Part shown: piece by piece, positions 8,551 through 13,671 of the stretch | Layout of the letters: every line of letters begins with the position of its first letter | How positions within the stretch are numbered: position 1 is the first letter of the stretch | DNA from: Cyanobacteria bacterium UBA8803 | GTDB lineage: Bacteria; Cyanobacteriota; Cyanobacteriia; Cyanobacteriales; Coleofasciculaceae | Reading direction: 5' to 3' | Assembly: GCA_003505715.1 (NCBI GenBank) | Contig: DNXU01000347.1 | Span: 1-13,671 of the forward strand | Length of the DNA: 13,671 nucleotides | The notes under the pieces: generated by a model | Databases searched by the model: none | What the model was told of the DNA's origin: nothing | Seen by the model: the letters and a program-made list of their open reading frames with translations, nothing else | Translations under genes and position numbers: made by a program

Positions 8551-8569
8551 TGGAAGTATAACGCTTCCA
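8551..8569. promoter_or_regulatory. Short inverted repeat in the histidine kinase leader
   Basis: TGGAAG (8551-8556) and CTTCCA (8564-8569) form a six-base inverted repeat with a seven-base spacer. It lies just upstream of the ribosome site of the kinase gene. The minus strand reads TATACT within it, a possible -10 element, but no good -35 is found at the right distance. It could be an operator or a leader hairpin; chance cannot be excluded. Confidence 0.3.
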
Positions 8570-8647
8570 ACTAGTGCCTGCTGACTACCTGGAGCGTTTT
8601 CATGAATTTTGCTGGTTTCATGTATTATCGCAAGTTTTTCTCAGCAC

Positions 8648-8678
8648 TGTAGAGACGTTCCCCTGGAACGTCTCTACA
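8648..8678. repeat. Perfect 14-bp palindromic hairpin
   Basis: TGTAGAGACGTTCC (8648-8661) pairs without mismatch with GGAACGTCTCTACA (8665-8678) around a three-base loop. No T run follows on either strand, so a simple intrinsic terminator is unlikely. GTAGAGACGTTCC-type palindromes are, from memory, abundant dispersed intergenic repeats in filamentous cyanobacteria. It lies between the kinase gene and the small gene upstream of it. Confidence 0.7.
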
Positions 8679-8783
8679 AAGATTGTACGTTAGCCATAGG
8701 GTAAAATAACCGCATTTGATATGACACTTTTTGCTCCGGCACCCCCAGCCACTCATAAACGGTTGATGGTTCACCCCAAAAAT

Positions 8784-9302
8784 CTAAGTAATTTTGCCGT
8801 TTTTCATCCCTACTTGTTGCTTGTCTAGCTGGATGGATTGGTTAATCAGTAATGCAGTTAACAAATTGAGATGGCTGTTTAAGTGATAGATCATCGCTCC
8901 TAAGCGCCGGATGCAATAGCACAGTTGTTCATCAAGGTTTCTCAGTTTTATATAATCTTCTTCTTGAGCTGTTTTCCGGCTATCTAGATAACAGTTATAT
9001 TCCTCAAGCAACTGGAATATGCTACTGCTTTCGTTATCCAGCATATAGATGAGGTATTCATCTCTCGATAAATTCTGAAGGGGTATTTTATTAATTATTT
9101 CTTTAAGTCTTTCTCCATTGATATCCGGAATGTCTATTTTCTTAAAACAATCAAATTTGGCTTGGCTTAGTAAAAGCAGTTCCTGACGAATGACCAGGTC
9201 GGCCTTGCGAATTTTCAAGAAGATATTATCGATTTCAGCCGTAAGCACAGATAACAAGACTTTATCAGAGTTTTTGTTCATTGTTTGGTTAGTGAAGCAC
9301 AT
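8784..9302 (-). CDS. Hypothetical protein, not recognised
   Basis: A 172-residue frame with no family that I recognise. It is rich in Leu, Ile, Asn and Lys, looks almost wholly alpha-helical and is soluble, with no signal peptide. A charged central part (EEYNCYLDSRKTAQEEDYIKL) and a C-terminal amphipathic helix (LGAMIYHLNSHLNLLTALLI) suggest a small helical bundle or a binding partner. Its four non-initial cysteines include a CYC group near residue 130. Two starts are possible, ATG at 9302 or seven codons later (9281); neither has a clear ribosome site. The region is more AT-rich than the neighbouring genes. It is in tandem with the downstream kinase gene, 250 bases away, so joint transcription is possible but the palindrome between them argues against a tight operon. 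It may be lineage-specific. Confidence 0.6.
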   Translation of the reverse strand: MCFTNQTMNKNSDKVLLSVLTAEIDNIFLKIRKADLVIRQELLLLSQAKFDCFKKIDIPDINGERLKEIINKIPLQNLSRDEYLIYMLDNESSSIFQLLEEYNCYLDSRKTAQEEDYIKLRNLDEQLCYCIRRLGAMIYHLNSHLNLLTALLINQSIQLDKQQVGMKNGKIT

Positions 9303-9374
9303 TTGACACTAGCTAAAAATAAGCTTTAACAAAAACAGCCGAGATTGAGATGGATGTCGCTAGTATTCTGCTTT

Positions 9375-9418
9375 CATCCTGTAGGATGCCTCTCAAACTG
9401 TCACACGGGTGTATGACA
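9375..9418. repeat. Two adjacent small palindromes
   Basis: CATCCT-GT-AGGATG (9375-9388) is a perfect six-base-arm palindrome. Eleven bases later TGTCA (9399-9403) faces TGACA (9414-9418), with CAC/GTG able to pair inside. They lie 73-116 bases upstream of the longest start of the small minus-strand gene. They could be operator-like sites or a remnant of a mobile repeat; function is unknown. Confidence 0.3.
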
Positions 9419-9649
9419 CGTATTACGCTTTGTGTATCTTATTGCACTCAACTGGATATCAGCAACAAAGTCAAGCTAAATTTATCAACTCTTCAAACAT
9501 TGTTAAGTAAAGCCTTACCAAGATTTGTAACGAAATAGATGCCAGTTCCTAGAGCCAATCATAATCTACTTGCAGAGAAAAATAATGACACCAAGAAGAG
9601 GGAGAAATATTTCCATGCCGTGAGTTATGAGCGCAGGTCATGGTGCCGT

Positions 9650-9688
9650 AATAAAAATAAATGAGGGGCACAACATGGTCATGCCCCT
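9650..9688 (-). terminator. Candidate intrinsic terminator of ndhB
   Basis: Read on the minus strand, 57 bases past the ndhB stop, AGGGGCA (from 9688-9682) pairs with TGCCCCT (from 9670-9664) over an 11-base loop. A T-rich stretch follows (CATTTATTTTTATTAC). The seven-base GC-rich stem plus T-rich tail fits a Rho-independent terminator. The T run is interrupted, so efficiency is uncertain. Confidence 0.55.
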
Positions 9689-9744
9689 ACTAAAGCTAGG
9701 TTGGTCGTTAATCTGGCGATCGCAATTCCCGATACAACTAAAGA

Positions 9745-11367
9745 TTAACGTGTGAAGGTTGCAGCATCCCGGTCAAAATCAAGATGAGGTTGAGACGAGG
9801 AACTGTAGCGATCGCCCCAGAGGGATGCGACAGGCTGTGTTGGGTTTTGAGTCTGTACCACAGCAGATTGCAGAATGGGGGTATTGGTCACAGAACTATT
9901 GGCTAGAGTAAACAGGGGGTTGGATAAAATCCCGGCTACCGATGTGGCTAGAACCGATAGCACCAAACCTACTTGCAAAGGACGCATCCCCGGTAAGTTC
10001 CAGCGGATTTCTGGGTAATTTTTGACGGTATCGGACATTTCTTGGGGTTCTTTGACTACCATCATCTTGACGACGCGGATGTAGTAGTAAATTGAAACCA
10101 CGGTGGTAATTAGACCCAGCAAGACTAAACCATAAAGTCCTGCCTGCCAACCTGCCCAGAACAGGTAAATTTTGCCAAAGAATCCAGCCAGAGGCGGAAT
10201 ACCACCTAAGGAGAGCAAACAAATGCTTAACCCCAACGTGAGGAGGGGATCTTTCTGATAGAGACCAGAGTACTCGCTAATTTGATCAGTCCCAGTGCGT
10301 AGAGTGAAGAGAATAACACAGATAAAACCGCCTAGGTTCATGAACAAGTAAACCAGGAGGTAGAAGATCATGCTGGCATATCCGGCTTCAGTCCCAGCAA
10401 TTAAACCAATCATGACAAAGCCCGCCTGAGCGATGGAAGAATAGGCGAGGAGTCGTTTCATACTGGTTTGGGTAAGGGCGACGACGTTCCCCAAAACCAT
10501 GCTCAAGATCGCTAAAGCTGTGAAGACAAAATGCCACTGTTCGGTAACATAGGGGAAAGCAGTTACCAACAGGCGAATGGCTAATGCAAAGCCAGCTGCT
10601 TTGGAACCCACGGAGAGAAAAGCCACCACTGGGGTAGGGGAACCTTCATAAACGTCAGGCGTCCACTGATGGAAGGGAACTGCTGAGATTTTGAAGGCAA
10701 TACCAGCGATCGCAAAGACTAAAGCAATCAAAACTCCCAGGGATTGCCCCGCCTCTAGATTAGCGATCCCGGTTGCGATCGCGCTTAAATTCGTCTCTCC
10801 TCCAGATAGACCGTACAGTAACGAGACGCCATACAGAAAGACAGCTGAACTGGATGCACCGATCAGCAAGTATTTCAGTGCCGCTTCATTAGAACGGGGG
10901 TCGCGCTTCATGTAACCCGTCATTAGGTAGGACGAGATACTCAGAGTTTCCAGGGAGATAAAAATCGTCACGAGTTCATTCGCGCCACACAGGAACATTC
11001 CCCCCAAGGTAGCGGTGAGCAAAATGCCGATAAATTCAGCTAAGGCTGTACCCGTTTGCTGGACGTAGCGAATTGACATTAAAATGGTTACAGCCGCAGA
11101 TAAGGCGACGATGCCGCGAAAGGCTATGCTGAGGGCGTCACCATTAAAGCTCCCCAGAAAGGCAACGGTATTGGTAACATCCCATTCATAGTAAAGGGTG
11201 ACTAGGGATGCTAGTAAACCCCCCATTGCCACATAAGAAATGGTGTTGGCGGCCTTTTTGCCAGAAATCAGGTCGATGGTTAAAACCAGCAAGAGGGTGA
11301 TTACTACAATTCCCTCCGGCCAAATTATCCCAGCATTTAGCTGGGCAGCAAGATTGGCAAAATCCAT
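9745..11367 (-). CDS. ndhB: NAD(P)H-quinone oxidoreductase subunit 2 (NdhB)
   Basis: Antiporter-like membrane subunit of the NDH-1 complex in thylakoids, used in respiration, cyclic electron flow around photosystem I and CO2 uptake. The 540-residue protein carries many hydrophobic segments (about 14 expected in this family). The proton-channel residues of the family are present: E140 (ISLETLS), K165 (ALKYLLIG), K226 ([12 protein letters not shown]), H233 and K256 (VGSKAAGFA), as is the strongly conserved [15 protein letters not shown] (236-250). The last 40 or so residues (from about 500) form a polar tail that looks variable and is not needed for the fold. The start, [10 protein letters not shown], fits cyanobacterial NdhB; the ribosome site is weak. 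It stands alone, divergent from topA, with a candidate terminator downstream. The single GCGATCGC octamers in and after it are normal for the host. Confidence 0.98.
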   Translation of the reverse strand: MDFANLAAQLNAGIIWPEGIVVITLLLVLTIDLISGKKAANTISYVAMGGLLASLVTLYYEWDVTNTVAFLGSFNGDALSIAFRGIVALSAAVTILMSIRYVQQTGTALAEFIGILLTATLGGMFLCGANELVTIFISLETLSISSYLMTGYMKRDPRSNEAALKYLLIGASSSAVFLYGVSLLYGLSGGETNLSAIATGIANLEAGQSLGVLIALVFAIAGIAFKISAVPFHQWTPDVYEGSPTPVVAFLSVGSKAAGFALAIRLLVTAFPYVTEQWHFVFTALAILSMVLGNVVALTQTSMKRLLAYSSIAQAGFVMIGLIAGTEAGYASMIFYLLVYLFMNLGGFICVILFTLRTGTDQISEYSGLYQKDPLLTLGLSICLLSLGGIPPLAGFFGKIYLFWAGWQAGLYGLVLLGLITTVVSIYYYIRVVKMMVVKEPQEMSDTVKNYPEIRWNLPGMRPLQVGLVLSVLATSVAGILSNPLFTLANSSVTNTPILQSAVVQTQNPTQPVASLWGDRYSSSSQPHLDFDRDAATFTR

Positions 11368-11451
11368 AGTTTCTATTGGTATGGTCTATCGTTAGGTTGG
11401 GATTGACGTTAACTCTTCTTAATCTTATCGGCGATTGTCACCTGTTTGGAA

Positions 11452-11479
11452 GGATGAGGGATGAAGGATGAGGGATGAA
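11452..11479. repeat. Short tandem heptamer repeats (STRR type)
   Basis: Four head-to-tail heptamers read GGATGAG, GGATGAA, GGATGAG, GGATGAA without interruption, equal to two exact 14-base units. Short tandemly repeated heptamers of this kind are a known feature of filamentous cyanobacterial intergenic DNA. They lie 85-112 bases upstream of the ndhB start. The copy number can be expected to vary among strains. Confidence 0.8.
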
Positions 11480-11513
11480 GGTAAGGGCGTGGGGAAATTT
11501 AGATGGTATAAGA

Positions 11514-11548
11514 GACTTCTTGTAGAAGTCGGGAACAGGAAACTCCTG
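11514..11548. repeat. Two tandem small hairpins
   Basis: GACTTCT-TGT-AGAAGTC (11514-11530) has perfect seven-base arms, and CAGGA-AAC-TCCTG (11536-11548) has perfect five-base arms. They follow the heptamer repeats closely and are probably part of the same repeat-rich patch. No T run follows, so they do not look like a terminator. Confidence 0.45.
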
Positions 11549-11788
11549 AACAGGAAGAGACAATAATTGACACAAACTGCATTATAAAAATACTTTGGCA
11601 AGAGTTCTAATGTTTAACTTGGCAGCACATATAATCAATAATTAATCAATTTTTAATAGGCTATCCAGCCACAATTTTTGATGAGGAACTAAAGTCTTGA
11701 TCCGCGCTCGGTGTGTTACTTTGTAATACAAATTATTTGGTAAAACTCCCTATTGGGTTTTGTATGGGCTACGGAAAAAAACTCTTCC

Positions 11789-11806
11789 CCTTCGGCTACG
11801 CTCAGG
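11789..11806. repeat. Dispersed repeat fragment (CTTCGGCTACGCTCAG core)
   Basis: The core CTTCGGCTACGCTCAG is one I know as a very common interspersed sequence in cyanobacterial genomes. Translated on the minus strand it gives the tell-tale peptide PERSRR, which causes many false gene calls. It is present here as a single arm without a partner. Confidence 0.5.
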
Positions 11807-12131
11807 GTAAACCCATTCCCCATTCCCCCATCTGCTAGAGTCGAGTGAGGTAACTCGATCTGTCTTGATTAGCTGCACTGACGGAAACATTTCTTCATCT
11901 AGCCGCAGCAGCAGCATTGGGCTACATCTATCCAGGCAGGATGCACTCCTCACCAGAGGCTGGCATTCATTCTGAAGCGATCGGAAAAAGTGCAGTTGCT
12001 GTTGAGATCAGATATATCAGTTATAAGAGAGATTAAGAGACCTGTGCGATTGAGTACCTATGTTAGCTGTGACGGAGCAGGATTATTGACGTTGTGTCCT
12101 TCAGGCATAGAGCGTAACAGTCCACTCCAGC

Positions 12132-12158
12132 TTGGCACCTCCTTAGGTCATAAGCCAA
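12132..12158. other. Bulged hairpin upstream of topA
   Basis: TTGGC plus ACCT (12132-12140) pair with AGGT (12145-12148) and GCCAA (12154-12158) around a CCTT loop, with a five-base bulge CATAA on one side. Nine base pairs with a single bulge could form in a long topA leader or in a small RNA. A TTGACG...TAGAGC pair with a 16-base spacer lies just upstream (12086-12113) and could start such a transcript. Evidence is structural only. Confidence 0.25.
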
Positions 12159-12229
12159 CCGCGCTAGGTAGGGTAATAGCCCTTTATCCCTCAAAACTGA
12201 TTCCCAAACACCGACCACTAACCAGCGAC

Positions 12230-12257
12230 TTGACATCTCGCCAAAAATTTTTAGATT
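12230..12257 (+). promoter_or_regulatory. Candidate sigma-70 type promoter of topA
   Basis: A perfect -35 box TTGACA (12230-12235) is followed after 16 bases by TAGATT (12252-12257), with an A/T-rich spacer. Transcription would start near 12264, giving a leader of about 30 bases to the topA ATG. This is the best promoter match that I find in the divergent spacer. Proof needs transcript start mapping. Confidence 0.5.
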
Positions 12258-12293
12258 AGACTGTTCAGCTAGGCTGCTATTTCTAGAACTCCC

Positions 12294-13671
12294 ATGACAA
12301 CCCTCGTCATCGTCGAATCTCCCACGAAAGCACGTACCATCCGCAACTACTTGCCCTCAGACTACAAAGTTGAGGCATCAATGGGTCATGTGCGCGACCT
12401 TCCATCTTCGGCAGAAGAAATTCCCGAAGCCGTCAAAGCCGAAAAATGGGCACAGCTGGGGGTGAATGTAGACGCTGACTTTGAACCTCTTTATGTAATC
12501 CCCAAGGATAAAAAGAAAGTCGTTAAGCAGCTGAAAGACGCCCTCAAAGACGCCAAAGAACTAGTGCTGGCAACCGACGAAGATCGGGAAGGTGAAAGTA
12601 TCAGCTGGCATCTGTTGCAAGTGCTGCAACCCAAAGTTCCCACCAAGCGAATGGTTTTCCACGAAATCACCCGCGAAGCCATCCGCGATGCCTTGAAGAA
12701 CTGCCGCACTATCGATGAACAACTTGTACACGCTCAAGAAACCCGCCGCATTTTAGACCGACTGGTGGGTTATACCCTTTCTCCCTTGCTGTGGAAGAAA
12801 ATTGCTTGGGGTTTATCTGCTGGAAGAGTACAATCGGTTGCCGTGCGGCTGTTGGTGAACCGAGAACGCCAACGCCGTGCTTTTCGTCAGGGCAGTTATT
12901 GGGATTTAAAGGCAATTCTACAGAAGCAGGAGGTTCCCTTTGAGTCGCGACTCGTTACGGTAGCAGGGAACAAAATTGCCACAGGTAGCGATTTCGATGC
13001 TAACACTGGTCAAATTATCCAGGGTCGGAACGTGCTGCTATTGAATGAAGCTCAAGCCAGAGAACTCCAAGCACGTCTGGCGGATCAAACCTGGACGGTA
13101 ACCGAGATTGACGAACGCCCCGTTACTCGTAAACCCGCCCCACCCTTTACCACCTCTACTCTCCAACAAGAAGCTAACCGCAAACTGCGCCTGTCTGCCC
13201 GGGACACAATGCGAACGGCTCAAAGTTTGTACGAGCAGGGTTATATTACCTACATGCGTACCGACTCAGTCCATTTGTCCGATCAGGCGATCGCAGCTGC
13301 CAGAACCTGTGTTGAGCAAATGTACGGCACCCAATACCTCAGTCCCAAACCCCGCCAGTACACGACCAAAAGCAAAGGCGCTCAAGAAGCTCACGAAGCA
13401 ATTCGTCCAGCTGGCAGTACCTTCCGCACTCCCAGAGACACGCCTCTAGAAGGCCGAGAACTGCAACTCTATGACCTGATTTGGAAGCGTACTGTGGCTT
13501 GTCAAATGGCAGATGCCAGACAAACTCAAATCACCGTCGATCTGCAAGTTGAAGACGCGGGATTTCGCTCTACTGGAAAACGGATCGACTTCCCCGGCTA
13601 TCTAAGAGCTTACGTGGAAGGTTCCGACGATCCCGATGCTGCCTTGGAAGACCAGGAAGTGATTTTACCGT
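12294..13671 (+). CDS. topA: DNA topoisomerase I, type IA (3' end outside window)
   Basis: Relaxes negative supercoils by cutting one strand through a 5'-phosphotyrosine bond. The visible 459 residues run from the ATG to the window edge with no stop. The Toprim domain starts at once with VIVESPTKA (5-13; E8) and has the metal motif D95-E-D97-R-E99-G ([10 protein letters not shown]). Next come [14 protein letters not shown] and [15 protein letters not shown] of the central domains. The active-site tyrosine is Y320 in [10 protein letters not shown], almost the same position as in E. coli (Y319). The AHEAIRPAG motif is also present. The C-terminal DNA-binding repeats, if any, lie beyond the window. 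No ribosome site precedes the ATG, but the family start and a nearby promoter support it. It is divergent from ndhB. An essential housekeeping gene with no sign of damage. Confidence 0.98.
   Translation, partial: MTTLVIVESPTKARTIRNYLPSDYKVEASMGHVRDLPSSAEEIPEAVKAEKWAQLGVNVDADFEPLYVIPKDKKKVVKQLKDALKDAKELVLATDEDREGESISWHLLQVLQPKVPTKRMVFHEITREAIRDALKNCRTIDEQLVHAQETRRILDRLVGYTLSPLLWKKIAWGLSAGRVQSVAVRLLVNRERQRRAFRQGSYWDLKAILQKQEVPFESRLVTVAGNKIATGSDFDANTGQIIQGRNVLLLNEAQARELQARLADQTWTVTEIDERPVTRKPAPPFTTSTLQQEANRKLRLSARDTMRTAQSLYEQGYITYMRTDSVHLSDQAIAAARTCVEQMYGTQYLSPKPRQYTTKSKGAQEAHEAIRPAGSTFRTPRDTPLEGRELQLYDLIWKRTVACQMADARQTQITVDLQVEDAGFRSTGKRIDFPGYLRAYVEGSDDPDAALEDQEVILP

Larger units (their letters stand above)
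9303..9744. other. Intergenic spacer between hypothetical gene and ndhB
   Basis: No convincing gene is seen. A 62-codon frame at 9350-9538 lacks a ribosome site and protein-like composition. The stretch holds a 14-base palindrome CATCCTGTAGGATG (9375-9388), a short inverted repeat TGTCA/TGACA (9399-9403 and 9414-9418), the candidate ndhB terminator (9664-9688) and one GCGATCGC octamer (9716-9723). The promoter of the hypothetical gene should lie at its left end, but I cannot place it. Confidence 0.5.
11368..12293. other. Long divergent spacer between ndhB and topA
   Basis: 926 bases with no gene that I can support. It must carry the promoters of both flanking genes. Contents in order: heptamer tandem repeats (11452-11479), two small hairpins (11514-11548), an AT-rich stretch (about 11550-11750) with the 13-base palindrome TTTGTA-A-TACAAA (11720-11732), a repeat fragment CCTTCGGCTACGCTCAGG (about 11789-11806), a bulged hairpin (12132-12158) and a promoter-like sequence before topA (12230-12257). 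Open frames of 67 codons (11750-11953, -) and 89 codons (11990-12259, +) do not look like proteins. An unannotated small RNA is possible but cannot be shown. Confidence 0.5.

Noticed and set aside
9350..9538. 62-codon plus-strand frame
   Set aside because: No ribosome site, composition unlike a protein, and it runs through the small palindromes of the spacer.
11750..11953. 67-codon minus-strand frame
   Set aside because: It contains PERSRR, the translation of a dispersed cyanobacterial repeat, has low-complexity composition and no ribosome site.
11944..11966. ACTCCTCAC resembling the conserved core of the cyanobacterial small RNA Yfr1
   Set aside because: Only the first nine bases of the 11-base motif match (CA instead of AC at the end), and the flanking stem and T-rich terminator expected for Yfr1 are missing.
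11990..12259. 89-codon plus-strand frame upstream of topA
   Set aside because: No recognisable family, no ribosome site, and the candidate topA promoter lies inside its 3' end; more likely leader or non-coding DNA.

Overview
The window looks like chromosomal DNA of a cyanobacterium. The evidence is an ndhB gene for the NDH-1 complex, at least fifteen copies of the octamer GCGATCGC (the HIP1 motif typical of many cyanobacteria), short tandem heptamer repeats (GGATGAG/GGATGAA), and intergenic palindromes of the kind scattered through filamentous cyanobacterial genomes. Species cannot be fixed from sequence reading alone.

Layout. 1-1875 (+) is the enzyme I part of a phosphoenolpyruvate-protein phosphotransferase. 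Its frame is open at the left edge and begins with a proline/glycine-rich stretch encoded by G/C-run repeats, so it is probably the C-terminal half of a longer fusion protein. After a short gap with two inverted repeats comes a (+) cluster: a glycoside hydrolase family 2 enzyme (2075-4060), galT (3972-5072, overlapping the hydrolase gene by 89 bases) and galK (5113-6180). Convergent to it is a 771-residue soluble hybrid kinase, REC-PAS-PAS-PAS-HisKA-HATPase (6218-8533, -), followed by a small unrecognised gene (8784-9302, -). Then come ndhB (9745-11367, -) and, divergent from it across a 926-base spacer, the start of topA (12294 to the right edge, +).

How the genes may work together. GH2, galT and galK form a compact galactoside-use unit: hydrolysis of a galactoside, phosphorylation of galactose, then exchange into UDP-galactose. 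No transporter, galE, galM or signal peptide is visible, which points to an intracellular galactoside. One untested idea is salvage of beta-galactosylglycerol, the head group released by turnover of the thylakoid lipid MGDG. If the upstream enzyme I belongs to a PEP-dependent dihydroxyacetone kinase system, the glycerol half could be recovered next door. The kinase, ndhB and topA are ordinary genes with no shown link to this cluster. No CRISPR array, tRNA, rRNA, complete insertion sequence or phage gene was seen.
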